From CAZYMI01 sp964648505 (GTDB lineage Bacteria > Pseudomonadota > Alphaproteobacteria > Micavibrionales > Micavibrionaceae), in assembly GCA_964648505.1 (NCBI GenBank), contig CAZYMI010000014.1:1-55291 (forward strand): DNA of 55,291 nucleotides, given 5' to 3'. The notes beneath the pieces were generated by a model, which did no database searches, was not told where the DNA came from, and saw only the letters and a list, made by a program, of their open reading frames with translations. The position numbers were made by a program, and so were the translations under genes. Positions 25,249 to 33,861 of the stretch are shown here, piece after piece. Position 1 is the stretch's first letter. Every line of letters starts with the position of its first letter.

Positions 25249-26211
25249 ATGATCATTAAGACATATAAAATTGATGCTGATGACGAGGGGCAAAGGCTTG
25301 ATCGCTGGCTTAAAAAATCCTGCCCGCAGGTGCCATTTTCCTTATTACAAAAATTGTTGCGAACCGGACAAATCAGGCTTGATGGCAAGCGGGTGAAAAC
25401 CGATCAGAAGTTATTGGCAGGTCAGGTTTTGCGCATCCCTTTGCAAGAAGATGTTTTGCAAAGTGATCCAGGTGAATTAAGTGCGCAGGATCTAAAAATT
25501 GCAAAATCAATGCTGGTTTATGAAGATGAAAGCTTAATCGCCCTCAATAAGCCCTCTGGCTTGGCAACCCAGGGTGGCTCTGGTGTTATACGGCATGTTG
25601 ATGGGCTACTCGCAGCCTATGCCAAAAATCCTAAAAAGAAGCCTAAACTTGTCCATCGTTTGGACCGAGAGACATCAGGCATTCTTATTGCCGCAAAAAC
25701 GACAACGGTGGCGACCCAGTTAGGCGTTTTGTTTGCTGAACGTTCAATTCGTAAGATCTATCTAGCTCTTTGTAGTCCTGTGCCAGAAATTCATGCAGGG
25801 ATGATAGAGGCAAAGTTAAAAAAAGGTCTCTCGGGTCAGGCGATGGAAAGAATGCTTGTCGCTCTAGATGGGCAGGATGCCCAGACGCAGTATCAGGTTT
25901 TGGAAACAACACCGCAAGCAGCCTTGATTGCTTTTTATCCACGTACAGGGCGTACCCATCAAATTCGTGTCCATGCTGCGCATGCAGGTTTTCCCCTGTT
26001 GGGTGATGATAAGTATAAGGGGAAAAAAGCTGAACGATTATGCCTGCACGCGGCGTTATTGGAATTTCCTCACCCACACAGTGGTGATGCGATGGTTTTT
26101 CGTGCACAGATACCCGATGATATGAAGAAAATAGCTCAAAAACTCGGCCTTGCTTTACCGGATGATTCCCGATTGTCGAAATTGTTTGTACAGGGTAAAA
26201 ATAGACGATGA
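25249..26211 (+). CDS. rluC: 23S rRNA pseudouridine synthase, RluC/RluD type
   Basis: 320 aa. An N-terminal S4 RNA-binding domain (residues ~14-70, with RLDRWLKKSCPQVP and LRTGQIRLDGKRVK) precedes the RsuA/RluA catalytic domain with HRLDRETSG, in which Asp139 is the catalytic aspartate. RTGRTHQIRVH is also present. RluC modifies U955, U2504 and U2580 of E. coli 23S rRNA; RluC rather than RluD is an inference from overall pattern. It overlaps the next gene by four bases. Confidence 0.9.
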   Translation: MIIKTYKIDADDEGQRLDRWLKKSCPQVPFSLLQKLLRTGQIRLDGKRVKTDQKLLAGQVLRIPLQEDVLQSDPGELSAQDLKIAKSMLVYEDESLIALNKPSGLATQGGSGVIRHVDGLLAAYAKNPKKKPKLVHRLDRETSGILIAAKTTTVATQLGVLFAERSIRKIYLALCSPVPEIHAGMIEAKLKKGLSGQAMERMLVALDGQDAQTQYQVLETTPQAALIAFYPRTGRTHQIRVHAAHAGFPLLGDDKYKGKKAERLCLHAALLEFPHPHSGDAMVFRAQIPDDMKKIAQKLGLALPDDSRLSKLFVQGKNRR

Positions 26212-27254
26212 GTTACCCGTTGCCGCCAAAGCCAGAAAAAAAACAGAAGCCTAAAAAAACGTTGAGGGGAAAAATACTTTCGGTTGTCTTCTGGCTTACA
26301 GTTATTTTGTGTCTTGGCGGCTTTATGCTGTTTGTTGTGCTGTCTGGCGTTTCGGGCCAGGGGGATCGGCAGAAGAATATTGTTGAATCTATTTTTGCTA
26401 ATTTTACAGGGGGGTCAGTCCGAATTGAAACACTAAACTTTTTCTCACTTGCACCTGATCTTATCTATAATTTCGATAAACTTGAAACTTCAGGTGGGAA
26501 TGTTTCTTTAAAGATTGGGCATTTAAATTTTCACAGTACATTTTGGTCATTAATAACGGCTGATCCAATGATCAAGGAAATAGATATCAAAAATATTGAA
26601 CTGCGTGATTTACCATTTTTGAAAAAAGAATTGTTGTTTAAAGCTGTTTCTGTCAAAACTTCGCAGGAAAGCGCTTCGGTCCTTGTTTTTAAAGGTGGTT
26701 TCGGCGGGCGCAAACTTACAGCAGAAATTGGACTTGATGCCCATCAGGATGCTTTTGGTAAAAAATACTATACGTTTCCTAACAATATACCGTTACATCT
26801 TGTGATTGATGATCTCGATATTCAGACGGTTTTTAAACGGGGCGTTAAACCCGCGCTTGATCCATTTGTTGCGCACCGCATCAATAAACCAGCAGATCAA
26901 GTAACAGGCAATGTTTTGTGGCAGCAAGAACAAGGGCAGTTCAAAATAAATATTCAAGCACAGTCTAAGCGATCATCATTTTCTTTTTCTGCTCCGTTTT
27001 CAGGTCAACCTGCTGATGAAGCAAGTAACGATAAGGCAATTTTAGAAGCATCAAAAATAGACTGGGATGACTTTTTGGGGTCCTCAACGCTTTCAGCGTT
27101 GCGCAAGCTTGTGGCTGATATACGATTGCAACCAGATTTAAAGGTGGATTTTCAAATCGCCCCTGACTTAGTATTCACTTGTAAACCAGAAGCTTCGGGC
27201 CGTCCTTCAGAAAAGGCGCTACATGAAAAAGTCTTACAATATTGTTTCGATTAA
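26208..27254 (+). CDS. Inner-membrane protein, AsmA-like in appearance
   Basis: 348 aa. A Lys/Pro-rich cytoplasmic N-terminus (residues 1-22) is followed by one transmembrane helix (residues ~25-50, VVFWLTVILCLGGFMLF) and a long periplasmic region rich in beta-strand-like alternation. The layout (N-in anchor, GSVRIETLNFFSLAPDLIY, repeated short beta segments) resembles AsmA-type lipid-transfer proteins, but I cannot confirm the family. The ATG overlaps the rluC stop, and the 3' end overlaps the ATP12 gene by 32 bases. It belongs to an rluC-ATP12 operon. Confidence 0.75.
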   Translation: MSYPLPPKPEKKQKPKKTLRGKILSVVFWLTVILCLGGFMLFVVLSGVSGQGDRQKNIVESIFANFTGGSVRIETLNFFSLAPDLIYNFDKLETSGGNVSLKIGHLNFHSTFWSLITADPMIKEIDIKNIELRDLPFLKKELLFKAVSVKTSQESASVLVFKGGFGGRKLTAEIGLDAHQDAFGKKYYTFPNNIPLHLVIDDLDIQTVFKRGVKPALDPFVAHRINKPADQVTGNVLWQQEQGQFKINIQAQSKRSSFSFSAPFSGQPADEASNDKAILEASKIDWDDFLGSSTLSALRKLVADIRLQPDLKVDFQIAPDLVFTCKPEASGRPSEKALHEKVLQYCFD

Positions 27255-27924
27255 GCAGCAGGAAGATATATTTATTATTCTGCTTGATGGGCGGAAATTG
27301 TTAACGCCGGGTAAGAATCCACTTTATATAAAAACCCAATCTTTGGCAGAAGCTATTATGAAGGAATGGTCTTCGCAAGGTCAGAATGTTGTGCCTTCAA
27401 CCATGCCATTCACGCAAATGATGATGACAGCCCAGGATATTATATCGCCCAAGCGTAAGGAAACATGTCAGGAGATATTTGATTTTCTGCCGACAGACCT
27501 TGTTTTGTTCCATGATGCGCAAAAAGATGTTCAGGCCTTTCAACGACAGATGCGGGAAAATTATCTTCAAGATTTTAATCAAAAATGGAACGCGCAATTA
27601 TCATCAAAAGATACTTTAAAGCCGTTTAGAATTGATCCTGATCTTGAATTTAAGATTATGGCGCATATGTCGATTTTATCAGACGAATCTTTGGCAGCTT
27701 TAAAACTTGCGGTTATTTGTACCGGATCTTTTATTTTAGGGGCCAGCCTTCAGCCTTCTTCAGCTTTGGAAAAATTGATAAGCGCTATTTATGCAGAGGA
27801 AATATACTTTGATCAGAAAATTAAGCAGGCAGGGCTGGCAGGTGATCCTGAGTTACCTGCAAATTGTGAGCGTACAAAGAAAGAATTACTGAATATAAAG
27901 GATTTTTTAAGCTTAATCGGATGA
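27223..27924 (+). CDS. ATP12-family F1-ATPase assembly chaperone
   Basis: 233 aa. ATP12 proteins bind the F1 alpha subunit during ATP synthase assembly in mitochondria and alphaproteobacteria. Blocks seen are ILLDGRKLLTPGKNPLYI, the EWSSQGQNVVPSTMPFTQMM region, LPTDLVLFHDA, and the C-terminal LKLAVICTGSFILGASL and EEIYFDQKIKQAG. The length is normal. It overlaps the preceding membrane-protein gene and so is probably translated from the same message. Confidence 0.9.
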   Translation: MKKSYNIVSIKQQEDIFIILLDGRKLLTPGKNPLYIKTQSLAEAIMKEWSSQGQNVVPSTMPFTQMMMTAQDIISPKRKETCQEIFDFLPTDLVLFHDAQKDVQAFQRQMRENYLQDFNQKWNAQLSSKDTLKPFRIDPDLEFKIMAHMSILSDESLAALKLAVICTGSFILGASLQPSSALEKLISAIYAEEIYFDQKIKQAGLAGDPELPANCERTKKELLNIKDFLSLIG

Positions 27925-27962
27925 AATATATGTTGAATATTAGAATTTTGGATTAAGCGATT

Positions 27963-30032
27963 ATGTTTTTTAACGCTATGAATAAAGAAAAATTTATGGA
28001 ACTTCTGGCCAGTGTTCCTGTGCCGATTGCTATATTTGATTCAGATATGAGATTTATATTTTGTACTCAAAGATGGTATGAAAGTTTTGAAGTAAAAAAA
28101 GAGTTTCTTATTGGAAAAACTTTATTTGAGGTTAATAAGGTAATGCAGCCCCATTGGCGCACCGCGTGTGATGAGGCTTTATCAGGCAAAGTTATCAGCA
28201 GAGATATTGATTTTTTCCCACGCGTGAATGGGCGCGAAGATTGGATCCGGTGGGTTATGCAGCCATGGTATGACGGTGATCAGAAGATTGGTGGCGTCGT
28301 ACTTTTTGCTGAAATTATAACTGATCGAATTAGCTTAAAAGAACAGCAGGAAAAATATCAGGCAAAGCTTGAAGCAACAGTATTTGAGCGAACAGCCGAT
28401 CTTGAATATTCCAAACAATTATCTGAAGCCTACGCTCAAGATCTGGAGCATAAGGCAGTCGAATTACTTCAGGCTAAGCAAGATGCCGAGAAAGCAAGTA
28501 AGGTCAAATCTTCGTTTTTGGCGAATATGAGTCATGAACTCAGGACGCCTTTAAGCAGTATCATTGGCCTTAGTAATGTTCTCTCAAGAACAGAGTTAAG
28601 CTCAGAACAAGTTAATTTTCTTTCGATTATACTTCAATCCGCTAATAATATGCTGGCGCTTGTGAATGATATTTTGGATTTGGCTAAGATCGAGGCAGAT
28701 GGACTTGTTCTTGATATAAAACCATTTCATTTTTTAGAGCAGATCGCAGATTCTATTTCACCTTTGCAGGCTCTTGCGCTAGAGAAAAAACTTTTATTAC
28801 AAACACATTTTGATGTTTCAGACGAATATGTCTTAGGGGATCCTTTAAGAATAAGGCAGATCATAACCAACCTTGTTGGTAATGCGATAAAATATACAGA
28901 TCACGGAAAAATAGAAATCAATGTAAAAGGTCTTGATAAAAATGATTACTTCGAATTTGTAATATCGATCCGTGACACAGGTATTGGCATTTCCAAAGAA
29001 ATACTTCCAAAAATTTTTGATAAATTTATTCAAGCAGATGATTCGGGCACAAAAAAATATGGTGGCACAGGTTTAGGCCTTTCAATTACAAAAGAACTTG
29101 TTCTGAGCATGAATGGTTCAGTTCATGTTGAGAGTATACTTGGTTCGGGCACGACCTTTACTGTTCATCTTCCGCTGCATAAATGTAAAGAATATAAAAT
29201 CCAGGAAATAAGTACTTCTTTATTAAAACAACAGTCAAATAATGATAAAATTTCAGCGTACCAAGCCAGAATACTGGTTGCAGAAGATCATATTTTCAAT
29301 CAAGTTCTTATGGATCGCTTGCTTTTTCAGATGGGTATTACAAATTTTACAATCGTTGCCGATGGGCTTGAAGCCTTTAGTCATTGGAAGTCAGGGGCCT
29401 ATGATATCATTATTATGGATTGTTCAATGCCGATTCTCAGTGGCTTTGATGTAACACGTCAAATCCGGTCTGAGGAACTTGCAAGCGGCAAACACATTCC
29501 AATTATTGCATTAACCGCAAATGCAATGGCAGGTGATCGTCAGGCATGTCTTGATTGTGGGATGGATGATTATTTATCAAAACCATTTAATGAAGCAGAG
29601 CTTTTAGAAATTCTTTCCAGATGGATCGATTTCAATCCTCATGTATTTTCTTCTTTTGCTCCTATAAACTCCAATAAATTGGAAGATAACCAACATCATA
29701 TTATCAATCTTTCTTTTATCAAAGACTACGCGGACAATAATATTGAGACTGAGAAAGATCTTATTTCAATTTTTATGAATCAAAGTTTGGAGATCATCAA
29801 AGAAATGGAGGGCGCATCTCAAGATGTTACTTCAGACGATTGGCAAGAACTGGCCCATAAGCTTAAGGGTGGGGCGCGATCTGTTGGTGCAAATAAGCTG
29901 TCTGATATGTGCCAGAATATACAGCAATGTCATTCTAAGGATATAACAGCACGTATGAAGATTCAAAATGAAGTATCTAATCATTATATGGAGATACAAT
30001 CACAACTTGAATCATATCTTAAGACGATTTAG
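27963..30032 (+). CDS. Hybrid histidine kinase (PAS-HisKA-HATPase-REC-Hpt)
   Basis: 689 aa, cytoplasmic, with no membrane helix. Order: PAS domain (~residues 8-120), a coiled-coil linker, HisKA with His191 in NMSHELRTP, HATPase (DTGIGISKEILP, GGTGLGLSIT), REC with Asp486 in IIMDCSMPILSG, and a C-terminal Hpt with His632 in AHKLKGGARS. All phosphorelay residues are present, so phosphate can pass inside one protein and leave through Hpt. ATG 27981 is an alternative start. The gene is convergent with the response regulator at 30019 and overlaps it by 14 bases, so that regulator is a natural partner candidate. Confidence 0.93.
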   Translation: MFFNAMNKEKFMELLASVPVPIAIFDSDMRFIFCTQRWYESFEVKKEFLIGKTLFEVNKVMQPHWRTACDEALSGKVISRDIDFFPRVNGREDWIRWVMQPWYDGDQKIGGVVLFAEIITDRISLKEQQEKYQAKLEATVFERTADLEYSKQLSEAYAQDLEHKAVELLQAKQDAEKASKVKSSFLANMSHELRTPLSSIIGLSNVLSRTELSSEQVNFLSIILQSANNMLALVNDILDLAKIEADGLVLDIKPFHFLEQIADSISPLQALALEKKLLLQTHFDVSDEYVLGDPLRIRQIITNLVGNAIKYTDHGKIEINVKGLDKNDYFEFVISIRDTGIGISKEILPKIFDKFIQADDSGTKKYGGTGLGLSITKELVLSMNGSVHVESILGSGTTFTVHLPLHKCKEYKIQEISTSLLKQQSNNDKISAYQARILVAEDHIFNQVLMDRLLFQMGITNFTIVADGLEAFSHWKSGAYDIIIMDCSMPILSGFDVTRQIRSEELASGKHIPIIALTANAMAGDRQACLDCGMDDYLSKPFNEAELLEILSRWIDFNPHVFSSFAPINSNKLEDNQHHIINLSFIKDYADNNIETEKDLISIFMNQSLEIIKEMEGASQDVTSDDWQELAHKLKGGARSVGANKLSDMCQNIQQCHSKDITARMKIQNEVSNHYMEIQSQLESYLKTI

Positions 30033-30804
30033 AACGAATGGTAGGACATTTGGTAATATAATCAATGAGCCGATCTTTACGGAAAGGTTTTGCAATAAAG
30101 CCTTTGGCACCGTTTCGAACGCAATCAAGTACAGCTTCTTGTGATGTGTCTGAACTGATCATGACAACATAAGCAGAAGGATCAATCTGAAGGATTTCTT
30201 TTAGTATTTGCGGCCCAAGTTTGTTGGGTAGATGAATATCAAGTAAAAGCATATCAGGTGCATGTGAAACAAAGTTTTTTACAATTTCATTGCCATCCTC
30301 AAACTCAATAATTTTATATGAACCTTTGAGTGCTGCGGTTATAAGGGTGCGCATGTAAAGATCATCGTCTGCAATCATGATAAGGTCATGCCGTCGGGCC
30401 AGACGTTCCTTGGCGATAAAATCAAGGCCTGAGAGTTGCTGTAAAGGTTCAACAGAAAACACAAGGCAACAGATACCAAACTCTGTGTTTTCTAGCAGAT
30501 CAGGTTGAATAAGATGATTATCAGGAATAAGTTTCTCAATATCATTTTTTAATTGGCTAACAGATAAAATCTCACTGAATTCAGCAAGCACATAAATATC
30601 ATGGTCGTTTGTAATCGTAATGGCGCCATTTTTCTTACCAAATATTGTGAGAAGCGATTTAGCAAATTCCCTACGATTGTATGTTGTGGCAACGCGTCTG
30701 AAATCAATTTTAAGAAGATGCCATGACCATGAAGCTGGCGCTTTTGGCAAATAATGGGCGATCATTTGGCCAAGTTCAATTGAATCGAGCAGATTCAGTG
30801 GCAT
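30019..30804 (-). CDS. Response regulator with novel N-terminal domain
   Basis: 261 aa. An N-terminal region of about 135 aa with no family I recognise (WSWHLLKIDFRRV, DIYVLAEFSEIL) precedes a C-terminal REC domain. REC carries DDD near its start, the acceptor Asp in MLLLDIHLPNKLG, the switch Ser in VVMISSD and the Lys in GFIAKPF. There is no DNA-binding output. The REC-last layout and the ending Y-I-x-x-C-P recur in the two regulators at 50257-51997. It is convergent with the hybrid kinase at 27963. Confidence 0.9.
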   Translation of the reverse strand: MPLNLLDSIELGQMIAHYLPKAPASWSWHLLKIDFRRVATTYNRREFAKSLLTIFGKKNGAITITNDHDIYVLAEFSEILSVSQLKNDIEKLIPDNHLIQPDLLENTEFGICCLVFSVEPLQQLSGLDFIAKERLARRHDLIMIADDDLYMRTLITAALKGSYKIIEFEDGNEIVKNFVSHAPDMLLLDIHLPNKLGPQILKEILQIDPSAYVVMISSDTSQEAVLDCVRNGAKGFIAKPFRKDRLIDYITKCPTIRSKSS

Positions 30805-30827
30805 AAAACCTCACAGGCAAGAACACT

Positions 30828-30856
30828 ACTTTAAGTTGTTTAAAATTATTTGTAAA
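30828..30856 (-). promoter_or_regulatory. Candidate sigma-70 promoter of the 30019 response regulator
   Basis: On the reverse strand TTTACA (30856-30851) and TAAAGT (30833-30828) are 17 bases apart, in the 58-base gap after mutL. Transcription would start near 30821. This would let the regulator be expressed independently of the long mutL operon. Confidence 0.5.
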
Positions 30857-30862
30857 TGCGCT

Positions 30863-32578
30863 TTATCGACGCTCAAAAAGACTTTCAAGATCTTGGAGTG
30901 ATAATTTGATATAAGTAGGTCTGCCATGATTGCATTGGCCTGAATGCGGGGTTTTTTCCATCTGCCTCAAAAGTGATTCCATTTCCGATGTATTCAATCG
31001 GCGTCCAGACCTGATAGACCAGTGGCATGCTGTGGTTGCCAGTGCATTCAGTAGTTTTTCCTCTAAAGCGTCAGATGCTGATTTATTTTCAAGTTGAGAA
31101 ATTAAAGTTTCAATAAAATCATAGGCATCAAACTTTCCAACCAGTAATGCGGGGATAGACCGAATGATGATTGTTTCAGGGCCGAACGCATCCAGTTCAA
31201 GCCCCAGAATCACAAGTTTATCTTTTACAGCAAGAATTGATTCTCTTGCCAGATCATCAATTGTCACAATTTCAGGCACAAGAAGCCCTTGGCGTGTAAT
31301 GCCGTTTTCCATTTCCGCCTTCAGCTTCTCATAGGTTAAGCGTTCATGAGCGGCGTGCTGGTCAATAATAATAATACCATCTTGCGTTTGTGAAATAATA
31401 TAGTTTTCATGGATCTGAGCGCGAGGGGCACCAAGTGGGTAGTTATTCTGATCATCAAATTGTGGAATATCGATATTGCTTGACGGCGCAATATCAAAAG
31501 AAGTTTCTCGAAAACCAGCTTTCTGAACACCATGACTATCTGAGAAGATATAAGGTCTGGTAAAGGATGACAGGGAAGAGGAAGAAACAGCCTGCGCAGA
31601 AATTTTTCCACTTTCTTGCGCAAGATGGTTCTTCATTGTGCTGATAATCAGGTTTCTTACGTCAGCAGGCTTGGCAAAGCGCACCTCAGTTTTTGCTGGA
31701 TGAACGTTAATATCAAGCTGCGAGGAAGGCAGGTCTAGGAAAAGAACACAAATCCCGTGCCGGTCTTTTGGAATAAGATCGCTATAACCAACTTTTACAG
31801 ATGCGTAAAACAACCTGTCTCGAACGGGCCTGCCATTTACAAAAAAGAATTGCTGATTGCTGTCTGCTCTATTAAATGTTGGAAGCCCCAGAAGCCCTTT
31901 AAGGGATATGCCTTGTTGCAAAGAGTTTAGACTTATAAAATTTCCTTCAATGACGAGTCCTAATATTTGCGCAATACGGTCTTTTAAATTTTGTCCAGGA
32001 AAATTTAATTTTGTCTGACCATAACGTAGCGTAAACGAAACATGCGGGTAAGCTAAAGCAAGTCTGAGAATAACATCCTTACACGCTGAGAATTCAGCAG
32101 CGTCAGTTTTTAAAAATTTTAAACGTGCGGGCACGCGATGGAAAAGATCTTTAATTTCGACAACTGTTCCCTCATATAGTGAAGCTGGAAATATTTTATT
32201 ATCTTGTGAATTAATTTGCCAACTTTCGCTAGATCCTTTAGCTCTGCTGGTTAGGGTTAGTCTGGACACAGATGCAATTGAAGGTAAGGCTTCCCCTCTA
32301 AAGCCAAGAGTATGAATTTTATCCAGCGTTTCATCCGGAAGCTTTGATGTCGCATGACGTGTTAATGCCAGTGCTAATTCATCTTTTTTAATCCCGTTTC
32401 CATTGTCTCGAACGCGAATTAAAGATTTTCCACCCATTTCAAGGTCTATTTCAATGTGGGTAGCAGCCGCATCCAAGGCATTTTCAACAATTTCTTTTAG
32501 GGCAGAAGCCGGGCGTTCTACAACTTCGCCTGCAGCAATTTGATTAACCAAATGGTCTGGCAAACGGCGAATTGTCAT
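30863..32578 (-). CDS. mutL: DNA mismatch repair protein MutL (endonuclease type)
   Basis: 571 aa from ATG 32578, which gives MTIRRLPDHLVNQIAAGEVV and follows AAAGGGT. A start 27 codons upstream inside the preceding gene is rejected. The GHKL ATPase domain has VENALDA, RDNGNGI and GFRGEALPSIASVS. The C-terminal domain contains DQHAAHERLTYE (Asp406), which fits the nicking-endonuclease motif DQHAx2Ex4E, and QCNHGRP. It is therefore the nicking form, as expected where MutH is absent. The gene is five bases behind the pentapeptide gene. Confidence 0.96.
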   Translation of the reverse strand: MTIRRLPDHLVNQIAAGEVVERPASALKEIVENALDAAATHIEIDLEMGGKSLIRVRDNGNGIKKDELALALTRHATSKLPDETLDKIHTLGFRGEALPSIASVSRLTLTSRAKGSSESWQINSQDNKIFPASLYEGTVVEIKDLFHRVPARLKFLKTDAAEFSACKDVILRLALAYPHVSFTLRYGQTKLNFPGQNLKDRIAQILGLVIEGNFISLNSLQQGISLKGLLGLPTFNRADSNQQFFFVNGRPVRDRLFYASVKVGYSDLIPKDRHGICVLFLDLPSSQLDINVHPAKTEVRFAKPADVRNLIISTMKNHLAQESGKISAQAVSSSSLSSFTRPYIFSDSHGVQKAGFRETSFDIAPSSNIDIPQFDDQNNYPLGAPRAQIHENYIISQTQDGIIIIDQHAAHERLTYEKLKAEMENGITRQGLLVPEIVTIDDLARESILAVKDKLVILGLELDAFGPETIIIRSIPALLVGKFDAYDFIETLISQLENKSASDALEEKLLNALATTACHWSIRSGRRLNTSEMESLLRQMEKTPHSGQCNHGRPTYIKLSLQDLESLFERR

Positions 32579-32583
32579 ACCCT

Positions 32584-33861
32584 TTATTCCTTCATCGCGC
32601 CTGTAAAGTCTGTATTTGATAGAAGGACATCTTTTAGAATAGCGCCACGCAAATCGCACCCTTTAAAAACCGCATTGGTCAGGTCGCATCCGGTCAGGTC
32701 GCAATCTTTAAGGTTGGCCCCAGAGAAATTTACGTAGCGCAAAGAAGATCGCGCTAAAGTGGATCGAATATTTCTTGAAGATCCGTCTGCATTACTAAAA
32801 GAAAGTGGTGAAAGGTTCGCGCCGCGAAGATCAGCGCGCGATAGATCAGCTTCCTTAAATGAACTGCCGCGCATATCTGCTGAAAGAAGCTTACAATCAC
32901 GAAAATCAGCACCATCTAAAATTCCGCTTTGTAGCTGAATGCCTGATAGATCAAGGCCGATGAAAATCGCTTTCGCAGCCCTTAAGGCAGTCAGCTTATA
33001 TGATTTTAGTGAAGGCAGTGAACGCAGATCTTTATCAGAAAGATCCAGTTTCTTCCCTTCTTTTCCTGCTGATGATATCCAAAGGCTGTGGGCCTTTACC
33101 ATTTCTTCAAGTGAAATAATTGATGTGTCTAGAATTTTTCCTTCTATGTTGAGGGCTGCAGCACTTTGTAAAGAGGAACCCGCCGTCTCCGCCTGATCAA
33201 GAATTGTGTTCGACATAACCGCATTTTTAAAATTGGAAGAACGAATGTCAGCGCCCGTCAGATCAGCTTTTGAAAGATTGGCACCTTGAAAATTCACGTT
33301 GCGTAAATCAGCATCTTTTAAAATAACGCCGGTTAAATCAGCTTCAGCAAAATCAGCACCACTTGCTCGCGCTCCGGATATATTGGTATGGGTCAGCTTA
33401 GCACCTGTAAAAGATGTTTTTGCAATCTCCTGCCCTGTTTGCGGGTCGCGGTCAATTAGTACACCGCCTTTGCCGCGCTCCATAATCTTACCTTCGCGTA
33501 AATCAGCAGATCCCAGATCCGCACCTGAGAGGTTCGCACCGGCCACGTAAGCGCCACGAAAATCAGCGCGTTTAAAAACTGCTTTTTCTAGATTGGCATT
33601 ACGCATATCGCAGGCAAAAAAGATGCAGCCAGAAAAATCTCCGCCTGACATGTCTGCGTTTATGAGGATGGAGGCTGTGAAATCAGCCCCTTTCACGCTT
33701 CGTCCACGGAAAGATAGGCCAGATAAATTATGAAATTTTAACAAAGCGCGGGCACCGCCGGGTTTCCCGTTTAAAAACATTTCATGCTTTTTTGTAACTT
33801 CATCAAGCTGCGTTTGTGTCAGCCCGATATAATTTTCCGATGAGGGAGGTTTTTTATTCAT
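32584..33861 (-). CDS. Pentapeptide-repeat protein
   Basis: 425 aa. After a ~40-residue lead (residues ~20-45 include LDEVTKKHEMFLNGKPGG), two long blocks of A(D/N)LxX repeats occupy roughly residues 55-215 and 290-425, for example GANLSGADLGSADLREG and ADLSRADLRGANLS. Such repeats fold as a right-handed quadrilateral beta-helix. The function is unknown; DNA mimicry of gyrase is one known role in other members, but nothing shows it here. It overlaps the pgi 3' end by eight bases and precedes mutL. Confidence 0.92.
   Translation of the reverse strand: MNKKPPSSENYIGLTQTQLDEVTKKHEMFLNGKPGGARALLKFHNLSGLSFRGRSVKGADFTASILINADMSGGDFSGCIFFACDMRNANLEKAVFKRADFRGAYVAGANLSGADLGSADLREGKIMERGKGGVLIDRDPQTGQEIAKTSFTGAKLTHTNISGARASGADFAEADLTGVILKDADLRNVNFQGANLSKADLTGADIRSSNFKNAVMSNTILDQAETAGSSLQSAAALNIEGKILDTSIISLEEMVKAHSLWISSAGKEGKKLDLSDKDLRSLPSLKSYKLTALRAAKAIFIGLDLSGIQLQSGILDGADFRDCKLLSADMRGSSFKEADLSRADLRGANLSPLSFSNADGSSRNIRSTLARSSLRYVNFSGANLKDCDLTGCDLTNAVFKGCDLRGAILKDVLLSNTDFTGAMKE

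Noticed and set aside
32579..32659. Extra 27-residue N-terminus of MutL
   Set aside because: It would lie inside the pentapeptide gene, and MutL proteins start at the TIRRLPDHL-type sequence. ATG 32578 has its own binding site.
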